From Microglena sp. YARC (taxonomy: Eukaryota > Chlorophyta > Chlorophyceae > Chlamydomonadales > Chlamydomonadaceae), in contig CM039462.1 of the NCBI GenBank assembly GCA_022414725.1, forward strand, positions 99,346,579 to 99,410,578: a DNA stretch of 64,000 nt, in the 5' to 3' direction. A program made the translations under genes and the position numbers. Of this stretch, positions 38,690 to 51,947 are shown one piece after another (within the stretch, counting starts at the first letter, position 1; every line of letters starts with the position of its first letter). Below the pieces are notes generated by a model that made no database searches, was not told where the DNA came from, and saw only the letters and a list, made by a program, of their open reading frames with translations.

Positions 38690-41600
38690 ACACACACACA
38701 CCACCCCCATTCCCTCCTGTTCCCTCAATCCATGACAGGAAATGGATGGAACGCACATAAGAGGCAACAATACTTACATGTGATTCTATGTCAGCCACGC
38801 CGACCAGCCACATCGACGTCCTATTTCCCTTCTCTCCACCATCACCTAGCGCTACATTTCCGGGATTTATTTTAGCGCTAGTAGCGCTAATAGTACGAAA
38901 CCACTATACCCCCCCCGTCTAACCCTAAATACTTACATGTGATTCTATGATAACTTCCTTCTTCGGTTCGCTTTCATCTTGACTCTCTGGTGACTCATCA
39001 GGAAGAGAGGGAGCAGGGGGTGCTGGAGATGCAGCCAAGGCTGTTGGCGCCGTCACTGTCCTGGATCCCTCCCCACCAGGGGCCTTCACCACATGAGACA
39101 CTTGGTCAGGTGATGCTGGTGCAGGAGCCAACAAGCGTTGTCTCACCCGGGTATCCTCATCCTCATCATCGTCATCTTCACTAGCAGCAGCTCTAGCCTT
39201 CATAGCATCGGCCATGGACAAGCTCCCGGCTTTGACCTTTGGCGGTGGTATAGACGGGAGTTTAGGGGGGCCTGGGGGGGCTGGGGCCTTTGGAGCGCCC
39301 CCCATGGGAGCGGGGGGAGGGGCCAGGGGGAGGGGGCGGAGGAGGGCTGTTAGAAGCAGAGGCTGAGGGTGATTGAAGGGCTTGAATGCAGGGGGGGGGA
39401 GGGGCCTGGAGGAGGGGGGGCGCCTGGGGGGGCTTTGAATGCTGGTGGGGGGGGTGGCCCAGGAGGGGGGGAGGCCCAGGTGGTTTGAAAGCAGGTGGGG
39501 GTGGGCCAGGTGGGGGTGGAGGACCAGGGGTGTTAAATGCTGCTGCTGGTGGTGGGGGGCTGGGGGGGGAGGGGAGAGATCCGGCAGAGGCTTTAAAAGG
39601 CTGGAGGGGGAGGGGGCCCTGGAGGGGGGGAGGAGCAGGGGCTTTGAAAGCTGGGGGAGGGGGTGGGGCCAGGGGAGGAGGAGCTGGAGGGGGTTTGAAA
39701 GCTGGAGGAGGGGGCGGGCCAGGAGGTGGAGGAGGGGGAGGGGAAAAGGGGGGACCTCAGCCACTGGAGGTGGTGGGGGTGGAGGTGGTGGGGGTTTGGA
39801 GAATGGGGGGTGGTGGAGGTGGACCAGGTGGTGGGGGGGCTGGGGACCCTTGAAGGCAGGTGGTGGTGGTGGTCCGGGTGGAGGTGGAGGACCTGGTGGT
39901 GCAGGGCCTGTCACTTTGAATGCAGGGGGAGGGGGGGGGGCCAGGAGGGGGGGGGCGCAGGGGGGGCCTTGAAGGCTGGAGGTGGAGGGGGTCCTGGGGG
40001 GGGGGGGGGCCCTGATGGAACTGAAGCAGGTTTAGAAGCAGGTGGAGGTGGGGGACCTGGTGGGGGTGGTGCTGGGGGTGATTTGAATGCTGGAGGGGGT
40101 GGGGGGACCCGGGGGGGGGTGGTGCTCCTGGAGGCCCTCTGCCAGCAATCTTGAATGCTGGTGGGGGCGGTGGGCCAGGGGGTGGGGGTGCTGGTGGTCC
40201 CTTCAATGCTGGTGGGGGGTGGGGGGCCTGGGGGTGGTGGGGGTGGAGGTCCTCCTCCTGCTCCCTTGAACGCTGGTGGGGGTGGGGGTCCAGGGGGAGG
40301 GGGGGTGTAGGCCCTCCCCCTGATCCCTTGAAAGCTGGGGGGGGGGAGGGGGGCCTGAGGGAGGTGGGGGCCCTCCTGCGCCCCCCTTGAAAAACTGGGG
40401 AGGAGAAGGGCCTGGGGAGGTGGGGGCCCTCCTCTTGCAACATTAAATGCTAGGGGTGGGGGGGACCAGGAGGTGGTGGTGGTGGCGGCCCTCCTGCTCC
40501 CTTGTAAGCTGGGGGAGGGGGAGGAACCGGGGGGGATAGGTGCAGGAGGACCCCCTGCCGACCTCTCGCCTGCAGGCGGATGAGAGGGTCCAGGGGGAGG
40601 AGGGGGTCCCGGGGGTCCAGAAGTTGCAGGTGCGGGAGGCGATTGGGACACTGAAGCATTGTCACCTTCAATAGGCGTATCCACAACCCCAGGAGTAGGG
40701 TCTGGCAGGCCTAGGAGGGATAGCAGAGTGAGCTGGTAGCTCCGAGATGAGAACATCAGCATCTTGGTCAGCATCTCAAGCACTATACGCACGCCTTCGA
40801 TGTCGATTGAGCAGTCGAGGCGGAGCATGCGAGCCAGGTGGCGGGTGAAGGTGGGGGAGGCAAGCACTGCGTCCATGCCCTTGCCCTTGCTGAGGATGGA
40901 GTGGAGGCACTGGAGCACTTCCAGTAGCGCTTCCACTGCTTCAGCCTGGTTCTCATCTAGGGCGTCATCAATGTGCTTGTCAATAGCCTGCAGCCAGGGC
41001 GTGCATGTCCGTCCATTTATATACATACATGATTGTACATTTATATATGCACGCATACAATGAAGACAAAAATGTAAGTAATATTGTTGTCATCCAGGGC
41101 GTCATCAATGTGCTTGTCAATAGCCTGCGGCCAGGGCATGCATGATCGTACATTTATAGATACAAACAGATAACGCTTGGAGAGGCTAGTGTTGAGGGGA
41201 CCCTCCAATACGACTCACATTTATAATATATGTAACATATGTATGCATGTATGCCAGGGATTTTTATTTCCGCTTTATATAGCGATCGCTAGTTTTGACC
41301 CCGTTTTAGCCAAAATATCGCTATAAAAGAGCAACAAAAAAAGTTGTTTTTTACTATTGCCCTCAATTGCCCTAAAAAGCTACAAAAAGCTACAGACAGC
41401 ACTAAAACGCTGTCCCTGGAGGAGCCCTGAAACCATTAAGCTAGAAGAAACCAACTTTCAGATTTGAAAAAATAATCACTGATGTATGCATGATCGTACA
41501 TTTATATATACAAACAGATAACGCTTGGAGGGGTGTGGTGTTAAGGGGACCTTCCAATACGACTTACATTTATAATATATGTAACATATGTATGCATGTA

Positions 41601-44600
41601 TGCATGATCGTACATTTATACATACAATAAGATAACGCTTGGAGGGGCGTGGTGTTAAGGGGACCCTCCAATACGACTTACATTTATAATATATGTAACA
41701 TATGTATGCATGTATACATGATCGTACATTTATTTATGCAAGTATACAATGAAGACAACGACGTAACTAATATCGTCCTCATCCAGACAGTCATCGATGT
41801 GCTTGTCAATAGTCTGCAGTGATGCAGATAAATTCATACATACATCACTGTACTGCAAGATACATGCACACATACATCCAGACCGTCATCAATGAGCTTG
41901 TCAATTGCCTGCAGTCAGGGCATATATACATTGTATGTATAAACAATATTTATACAATGAAGACAATGACACAAGTAATATCGTTATCGTCATTATTATT
42001 GTGTGGTTATCATCATCGTACGATACCGTGAGCAGCTGCACCCCATCCAGCTGACAAAACACGTTGACCCAGGGGGAAAATCAGTAGCCAAGGCAGTCCC
42101 GCAACGCTGATAGATGTGCTGCTGAATTCACCACACCCTACCTCACCCCTACCCCACCCCACTCCTACCCCACCCCACCTCCATCAGCAGCTGCACCCCA
42201 TCCAGGCGACAAAACATAGTGATCCAGTGAGAGGAGCAGTAGTCAAGGCAGTCCCTCAGTGCTGCCAGCTGAGGAGCACAAGGCGAGCGCCTCACTTCGC
42301 TGAGCATGGCCTCAGGCCCTGCAAACAGATTGTCCCCCTCTTGCGTTGTGCTCCAGTCTGGACGAGTGCGAGTGACCTCAAGCACATAAAGGGCCATGCA
42401 GGCAAGCATGGCCTCCCCATCCGAAGGACTGCCACCTTCAGCAGCTTCCAACCAGCTCTACATGGGTCAAAGGAGCATAGGGTAGGGTCATTGTATTGTT
42501 TTGAGTGAGCTCAAGTATGTAGAGGGCCATGGATGCAAGCATGGCCTCCCCATTGGAAGGACTGCCACCCTCAGCAGCTTCCAACCAGCTCTACATGGGT
42601 CAAAGGATCGTAGGGTAGGGTCATTGTATTGTTTTGAGTGAGCTCAAGTATGTAGAGGGCCATGGATGCAAGCATGGCCTCCCCATTGGAAGGACTGCCA
42701 CCCTGAGCAGCTTCCAACCAGCTCTACATGGGTCAAAGGAGCATAGGGTAGGGTCATTGTATTGTTTTGAGTGAGCTCAAGTATGTAGAGGGCCATGGAT
42801 GCAAGCATGGCCTCCCCATTGGAAGGACTGCCACCCTCAGCAGCTTCCAACCAGCTCTACATGGGCCAAAGGAGCATAGGGTAGGGTCATTGTATTGTTT
42901 TGAGTGAGCTCAAGTATGTAGAGGGCCATGGATGCAAATATGGCCTCCCCATTGGAAGGACTGCCACCTTCAGCAGCTTCCAACCAGCTCTACATGGGTC
43001 AAAGGAGCATAGGGTAGGGTCACTGTATTGTTTTGAGTGAGATCAAGTATGTAGAGGGCCATGGATGCAAGCATGGCCTCCCCATTGGAAGGACTGCCAC
43101 CTTCAGCAGCCTAACCAGCTCGTGAGGGCCAGGGTCGGGGTTAGGGTCGGATCAGGGTCAGGTCCAGGGTTGGGGTTAGGGTCAGGTCAGGGCCAGGGCC
43201 AAGGTCGGGGTTAGGGTCGGGTCAGGGTCAGGGTCAGGGTTGGGTCAGGGCCAGGGTCGGCGTCGGGGTTGGGTCAGGGTCAGGGCCTGGGCCAGTGTTG
43301 GGGTCAGGGTTCAGGGTTCAGGTTCAGGTTCAGGCTCAGGGTCAAATGCTACTGCCCATAACTATACCATCACTATCCCCCTTGGCTCATACGGCTCATA
43401 AGTCACCCTTGGCTCAATCAAGCTGCAGGCACTTTTGGAGTCCAGCAGGGCACCAGGCAAAATATAATCGTCATCAATCAACTATACCTGCAAGCTCTTC
43501 CTCTGCTTCTCTGTAAACTCATCGGAATACTTTTCAACAAACTGCTTCGCCCTCTCAAACTGCTCTTTCAGCGTCCAGTAGGGCCCCAGGCAAAATGTCA
43601 TCGTCATCAATCGACTTTACCTGCAAGCTCTTCCTCTGCTTCCTTGTAAACTCATCGGAGTACTTCTCCACAAACTGCTTCGCCCTCTCAAACTGCTCTC
43701 TCAGGGATGCAGTGACCACAGCTGGGTTGAACTTATTGAGCAAGACGTCTAATGTTGTGCAGTCCTCCTCATTTCGTCCCTGGATAGTTGACAGAAGGTT
43801 GATACACGGTTCAAATTCAGGCTTGCAGCATGTCTTCTCTAGCAGAGGAAATGCTCTTCAGATGCTCCCGGCTCACACAAGCTGTTCTTAGATATTCAAT
43901 TAGATGTTCAATTTGAATTATATTTTTGATCTGAATTATACATTCAATTTGAATTAGATATTCGATTTAAATTATATATTCAAATTCAACATTTCCACCC
44001 TTGAGAGTTCACAGCAGGTTGATACAGGGTTCAGAGTTCAGGATTCAGAGTTTAAGATTTGGGATTCGGTGCTGTCCGCTCTAGCAGAGGAGAAACTATT
44101 CAGGTGCTCCCTGCGCCTACAAGCTGTACTTAGATATTCAATTAGAAATTCAATTTGAATTACATATTCAATTTGAATTATATATTCAATTCCGACATTT
44201 CCTTCCTGGAGAGTTCACAGTGGGTTGATCCAGGGTTCAGAGTTCCAGGTTTGGGATTCGGTGTTGTCCACTCTAGCAGAGGAGATGCCTGTCAGGTGCT
44301 CTCGGATCACACAAGCTGTTCTTAGATAAATTAGTACGTTAGTAAAATTTAAATTTTGACATTTCATCCCTGGAGTTTTAAATTTCCCTAAAATTTAAAA
44401 TTTAAAATTTTGACATTTCGTCCCTGGAGTTTTCAATTTCCCTGAAATTTTAAATGTTGACATTTCGTCCCTGGAGTGTTCACAGCAGGTTGATACAGGG
44501 TTCAGAGTTCAGGGTTCAGGGTTTACGGTTTGGGATTTCCGTTTGAGGGTTTCATGTATGTAGTCCAGGGGGTAGACCAAATAGGCTAAAGGGAATTGCC

Positions 44601-47439
44601 CAACTGTGACAGGAAGGGCTAAAGGAAAAGCTTTTGGGGGTAAGGGTTAGGAGAGCTCCAGCTCACGCAGGAGTGAACAAGTCATATGCAGCGTCGCAAG
44701 CGATGAGGGAAATTGGCGGAGTTTGTTGGCAACGGAACGAAAGGTGGCAACGATGGAGCTGACCGAAGCGAGGTAGTTAAACGACCGTTTGATGCCGTGT
44801 CACGCTTCAATTTTTCGGTCGCACGGACAAACGGACAAATGGGTAAACATGGGGGCTCCCGCCCCCTTGAAGAGGGGGCTCCGCCAAAAAACAGGTACTC
44901 CTATCACCCATTAGGCAGACAGAGGGTTAGGAGCATGAGCCGGCACAGCAATGCATTTACTGACACGAGATTACAGGGGGGGGGGGGGGGGGGAACTTCT
45001 AACCAAAATGACCCCATCGTCCAACTGTGTAGATATCATAGAGAGGATGAAGAATCCGCTTTTATTTCTTAATTTGACCCAGTAGAAAAAAAGGAATGGT
45101 CCTCCTAAGTTTGGGGGCGCGGGGGGGGGGGGGGGGGGTCAAGGGAAAAGACAGAAGATTATGTTAATAACGTAATTCCCGCTGAGGCTGAGGGTTCAAA
45201 GCCCGTCAGGATCATACTAACCTTAGTCCGACAATTTTGCACAGTACTTTGTCTACCCAGAACGCTGGGTAGCGCCCTTGGCGGGAAATACGCTATTTAC
45301 AACAAAACCCACCTTGGGCTTCCCCTTATCCATGCTGTAGGTCCCATGCAGCAGGGCCTGATACATGCACCATATCATGATTGTCAACCCTAAAGATAGA
45401 CGAAAGATTGGCATGCAAATCCTTTAATTGGTCGGCAACAACACCCACCTTCGGCTCCCTCTTATCCGTGCTGTGGGTCTCATGCAGCAGGGCCTGATAC
45501 ATGTACCATATCATCAATGGCAACCTTAAAGATACACAAAAAGGAGACGCAAATCCTTTCATTGGTATATAACATAACCCAACTTGGGCTTCCCCGTATC
45601 CATGCTGTGGATCTCATGCAGCAGGGCCTGATGCATTTACCATATCATCAATGGCAACCTTAAAGATACACAAAAAAGGAGACGCAAATCCTTTAATTGG
45701 TATATGACATTACCCAACTTGGGCTTCCCCGTATCCATGCTGTGGGTCTCATGCAGCAGGGCCTGATACATCTACCATATCATCAATGGCAACCTAAAGA
45801 AAGACGAAAAAAGGAGACGCAAATCCTTTAATTGGTATATAACATAACCCAACTTGGGCTTCCCCGTATTCATGCTGTGGGTCTCATGCAGCAGGGCCTG
45901 ATACATCTACCATATCATCAATGGCAACCCTAAAGAAAAATGAAAAAAGGAGACGCAAAACATTTAATTACTAGATGATAACACCCACCTTTGGCCTCCT
46001 CTTATCCGTGCTGTGGCTCCCATGCAGCAAGGCCTGGGCTTCAGCTGAGGCTGCCAGGCGCGCAGCCAGCAGGGCGGCGTCTGCTGCTGGCCCCTGCCCC
46101 GGCAAGAATGAGGTATACTGGATGGGGGCCTGAGTAGCATTGGCACCGGCGGCTCCAGTGGCATACTGATGGGGCATCAGGGTGGGGGTGCGGGCCTCTA
46201 TCTCACCATTGCCTCCCTCGCCGCCTTTGGCATCCCCAAAGATGTAGCTAAGAATGGAGCCCCCCCCTGAAGCGCCCCCTCGCCCCCCGCCCCCCTGTGG
46301 GGTCTTCAACCCACTGTGATCTGCAGCCGGGGCTGGTTTTGTCCGAGCCCCCCCCTTGGCATGCCGTGGGGAGGCTGTGGGGGGCAGGGGCCTGCCTAAG
46401 TGGCTAGGTCCACTTCTGTCTGGCGTTGCTTCTCCCTCTCTAACTGTCCTCGGTGTTTGGAAGCCGTCACTGGAAGCCAGGGGGGGCTTGCCACTAAGGG
46501 GATCTCCTCTATGTGAACTGGCTCTGGAAGCTGCGTAAAGAGCGGCTAGCCCTGTTGCGCTGGTGCTGGGGGTGAGCATGTTGCTTGATATGTACTGCAG
46601 AGGGTGGTGCTGGGGGTGTGCATGTTGCTTGATATGTACTGCAGAGGGTGGTGCTGGGGGTGAGCATGTTGCTTGATATGTACTGCAGAGGGTGGTGCTG
46701 GGGGTGAGCATGTTGCTTGATATATACTGCAGAGGGTGGTGCTGGGGGTGAGCATGTTGCTTGATATGTACTGCAGAGGGTGGTGCTGGGGGTGAGCATG
46801 TTGCTTGATATGTACTGCAGAGGGTGGTGCTGGGGTGAGCATGTTGCTTGATATGTACTGCAGAGGGTGGTGCTGGGGTGAGCATGTTGCTTGATATGTA
46901 CTGCAGAGGGTGGTGCTGGGGGTGAGCATGTTGCTTGATATGTACTGCAGAGGGTGGTGCTGGGGGTGAGCATGTTGCTTGATATGTACTGCAGAGGGTG
47001 GTGCTGGGGGTGAGCATGTTGCTTGATATGTACTGCAGAGGGCGGTGCTGGGAGTGAGCATGTTGCTTGATATGTATGCAGGCATGCCACACGTACGAAT
47101 CTCTTTCATCCATGGACACCTGCTGAGACACAGGATAAAAGGGGAGCTCGCGGAGTATGCAGAGGGTGTGCATGACTCTACAGCCCCTCCATCCCTCCCC
47201 CCCCCTCCCACCCACCCCACTCCACCAGTCCACGTCCTAGTACATCCCCATCCAGGCATGCCTCACCAACGTATCCCTTCCACCCATGAACACCTGACTT
47301 GACACAGGAAAGGACGAAGAACTTGCAGACTATGCAGAGGGGGTGCATGACCCTACAGCCCCTCCCCCCCCCCCCCCCCCCCCTCCCCCACCATACAGCC
47401 AACCTACTCCTCCCCCACCCCTCCCCACCATACAGCCAC

Positions 47440-47471
<32 letters not shown>

Positions 47472-47883
47472 CCAACTGCACCAGTCCACGGACTAGTGCA
47501 TCCCCATCCAGGCATGCCTCATCAGCGCATCCCTCCCATCCATGGGCTCCTGCCGTGACACAGGACGGGAGGGGGAGCTTGCAGACTATGCGGAGGGGGT
47601 GCATGTACCTACAGCCACTCCACCCCCACCCCTCCCCCACCCTACAGGCACTCCACTCCACTTCACCCTTCCCCACCCCCACCCTACAGCCACTCCACCC
47701 CTCTCACCCCCACCCTACGGCCACCCTACTCCCCCACCCAACTCCACCAGTCCACGTAATAGTACATCCCCATCCAGGCATGTCTCACCAACGTATCCCT
47801 CCCATCCATGGACTCCTGCCGCGACACAGGATGGGAGGGGAAGCTTGCAGACTACGCAGAGGGGGTGAATGACCCTACCCCCC

Positions 47884-47914
<31 letters not shown>

Positions 47915-50900
47915 ACACCCTACCCACCCCTACAGCCCCCCTACCCCCAACTGCACCAGTCTACGTAATAGTACATCCCCATCCAGGCATGTCTCACCAA
48001 CGTATCCCTCCCATCCATGGACTCCTGCCGAGACACAGGACGGGAGGGGGAGCCCGTAGAGTGGCAAGAGGGAGTGCACGAGCCTGATATGTTGTCTCCC
48101 CTATCACTGGCGTCGGGCGTGGACTCCCCGGCATGGGAGGAGCAGGCGCCCGCGACAGCTTGAGCGTGTACGCCGCCAGTGAGGTGAGCCAAGACTGCTT
48201 CTAGCCACAGCTTGCGATCTACTGCGTTGTTGCAAGCCAGCACCCACCTGCCATGGATCACAAAAACACAAAAACTATTATATATACATAGTTTTAATTA
48301 ATACGCGTTGTTGCAAGCCAGCACCCACCTGCCATGGATCACAAAAACACAAAAAATATTATGTATACATAGTTTTAATTAATACGCGTTGTTGCAAGCC
48401 AGCACCCACCTGCCATGGATCACAAAAACACAAAAACTATTATGTATACATAGTTTTAATTAATACGCGTTGTTGCAAGCCAGCACCCACCTGCGATAGA
48501 TAACAAAAACACTGAAATTTTGTTTGTATTATTAATACGAGTACATATCAAGTATACTTATTTGTCTGTGGGACCACACACTGACGTGAGCCAGGACTGC
48601 TTCCAGCCACAACTTGTGGTCTCCTGCGTTGTTGCAAGCCTGCACCCACCTGCGATGGATCACAAAAACACCGAACTTCTGTTTGTTATTATTAATACGA
48701 AATGAGTACATATCAAGTATACTGATACTAATTTGTCTATGGGCCCAAACGGCTAGGTGAGCCAAGACTGCTTCCAGCCACAGCTTGCGGTCTGCCACGT
48801 TGTTGCAAGCCTGCAACCACCTGCGATGGGGCACAAAAACACAGAAACTATTATACATATTAAAATTGTTTAATTAATACACATTGTTGCAAGCCTGCAT
48901 CCACCTGCCATGAAGCATAAAAACACAGAACATTATATATGTATGTAATATATTTTAATTAATACGACATGAGCATTAAATCAAGTTTAATAATTTGTTT
49001 GTTTAATAACTTTTTTTTATTTAGGCGCATTGTTGCAAGCCAGCACCCACCTGCGATGGATCACAAAAACACAGAACCTTTTTTTAATTGTATTAACTCG
49101 AAATGGGTATTATATCAAGTATGATCATTTGTCTATGGGCCCACGCAGTGAGGCTAGCCAGGACAGGTTCTAGCCACATCTTGCAGTCTGGAAAGCTGGT
49201 GCGCGCCAGCACCCACCTGTGAGGGAGCAACCAAACATATCATACAACATAAGTATAAATGTCCATTTATCCAGATTTACTCGTAAATTGAAGTCATAAA
49301 CATGTTATAAAAATTGGCCACGGGCACGTGGTAACAAGTGGCAAATTGGCCACGGGCACGTGGTAACAAGTGGAAAATTGGCCACGGGCACGTGGTAACA
49401 AGTGGAAAATCATTTTTTTGGCGGAGCCCCCAGGATCACTGAGTTGTCCGTCTGTCCGTGCGCCCATCCAACCTTACAAAGCCAAGTAACCCTGGCCCTA
49501 ACTGTCTCGTGAGCCTTGGCCCCTGTCAGCTGCACTCAACTCTGTTGCCACCTGTTGCTCCAATAACAAACACTCTCCGCAAATTTTCCATGTCGCTCGA
49601 GAGGATTTGTGTGTTTCATTATTGCGATACGCTTTAAGCATTAGCTTCTTCGTTTATCAAATAGCATGTGCTTTTATTGGGGCTTTTCCAATTCACCATA
49701 AGTATTCATAAGTATTTATAAGTATTCCAATTCCATTTTCCAATTCACCATAAGTATTCATAAGTATTCATAAGTATTCATAAGTATTCATAAGTATTCA
49801 TAAGTATTCATAAGTATTCATAAGGAAGATTACTACCAGCAACAACATTACTGGCTACACACCACACCACACCACAACATCACAACACCAACAAAACACC
49901 AACACAACAACAAACAACAACACAACCGTCACAGCTCAACATATGCTTGTCAGCTTGCGCGTCACTTTTTTCCGTTCGTCGTGTTGCAAATTGAGCAGCT
50001 TGATGCAACCCCAGTGCAATGCGCTGCCCCCAGGCATCGCGGGGTTCGGGGGGGCATTTCTGACTAGGTTAGCCAGACGCATGCGTCGCCATGCAGCGAC
50101 AGAAAGGCAACATGACGCACACAATACTTTATGAGCTTACAACACTTTACTCCAAACCAGTCTCAATTAAAGGGCACCTTTTTTTGTTAACACCAACACT
50201 AAGACAAACACTAAGACAAACACCTTTTTAACACCAACACTAAGACAAACACCTTTTTTACAACACCAACACTAAGACAAACACAGCACAAAAGTTTCAA
50301 TCAAAGCACACCTCTATGTGTCAGCAAACGGAGCGTGAATTTGAATTTGAATTTGAAAAGCGCACCTCTTCGTGTCAGCAAACAGAAGCGTGGATTTGAA
50401 TTTGAAAAGCGCACCTCTTTGACTCAGCAAGCAGAAGCGTGAATTTGAATTTGAATATGAAAAGCGCACCTCTTTTTACCAGCAAACAGAAGGGTGAATT
50501 TGAATTTCCCATTTTCCTCCAATATATCCTGTAGAAAGGTCAACAACAGGTGCAGAAAACAGTCAGATAGTAGGATAATGAGACAAATACAGCATGGGGT
50601 GGGGTGGGGGTGGGAAGTGGGTGGGTGGGTGGGTGGGTGGGTGGTAAGGGTCAACAACAAGAGCAGCATGCAGTGAGATAAGAGGAGAATGAGACAGGTA
50701 CATTTTGCTGCAGGGGTGGGGGTGGCTAAGTGCCTGGGTGTGTGTGGGGTGTGTGTGGGTGTGTGGGTGTTGGTGTGTGGGTGAGGGTGTATGTGTGTGT
50801 GTGGGTGGGTGGGTGTGCGGGTGTGAGTGTGTGTGTGTATGGGGGGGTGTTGGTGGGCGTGGCTGTGTGTGGGGGGCAATCCTCCCTTCCTATTCTACAC

Positions 50901-51910
50901 CATATTCATAATCTCCTCCAAGATATTCTGTGGTTAGGAGAGTTCAACAACAAGCGCGGCGAACAGTGAGATAGCAGGAGAATGAGACAGGTAAATTTTG
51001 CTGCACGGGGTGGGGGTGGCTGGGTGCCTGTGTATTTGAGTGTGTGGGGATGGGGGGATGGGGTGGGGGGACAACAATTGTTATTGTACAATTATATGTC
51101 GTACATAGAGTGGCTTTGTGTACCCAGGTCTGAGTCCCTTCTGTTCTCAGAGCTGACAGTCTAGTAGGGGCGACGCCCCCAGTCTGGGACGCCGCCGCCC
51201 ACCGCCCCCGAGCAGTACTCATCTGTACTGCCTAGCCTCCGCTACGACTACTCTTCTGCAACCTTCTCATGGTATCTATCGTGTCTCTTGTAAGAGCACT
51301 ACCTACGGCTCCGACCTGCAGTCCCTGCAGTCCCTGCACCGAGAACTAAAACAATACTCCCTTCCTATATTACACCATATTTGTATTCTACACCACATCC
51401 TGTGGTAAGGTGAGGTCAACAACAAGAGAAGCAGGCAGTGAGATAGCAGGAGAATGAGACAGGTACATCTTGCTGCACGGGGTGGGGGTGGCTGGGTGGC
51501 TGTGTGTGTGTGGGTGTGTGTGGGGGTGGGGGTGGGGTGGGTGGGGGTGGGTGAGTGGGGTGGTGGTGGTGTGGGGGGGCAATCCTCCCTTCCTATTCTA
51601 CACCATATTCATAATCTCTTCCACAATATTCTGCGGTAAAAGAAAAGGTCAACAACAAGCGCAGGGAACAGTGAGATAGCAGGAGAATGAGACAGGTACA
51701 TTTTGCTGCACGGGATGGGGGGGGCTGGGTGCCTGGGTACCTGGGTATTTGAGCGTGTGGGGATGGGGGGTGGGGTGGGAAGACAACAATACTCCCTTCC
51801 TGTACTACACCATAATCATATTCTACACCCCATCCTGCAGTAAGAAGAGGTCAACAACAAGGGAAGCAGGCAGTGAGATAGCAGGAGAATGAGACAGGCA
51901 CATTTTGCAG

Positions 51911-51947
<37 letters not shown>

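Noticed and set aside
39386..40154. Gly/Trp-rich plus-strand frames
   Set aside because: They are the antisense of the formin FH1 proline codons.
43120..43345. Interstitial telomere (GGGTTAGGG)
   Set aside because: Units are irregular mixtures of GGGTCAGGG, GGGTCGG and GGGCCAGGG. No consistent telomeric heptamer.
45971..47233. 420-codon minus frame including His/Gln/Pro repeats
   Set aside because: Only the 45989-46559 part is supported as formin exon d. The rest is the 44-bp array read through.
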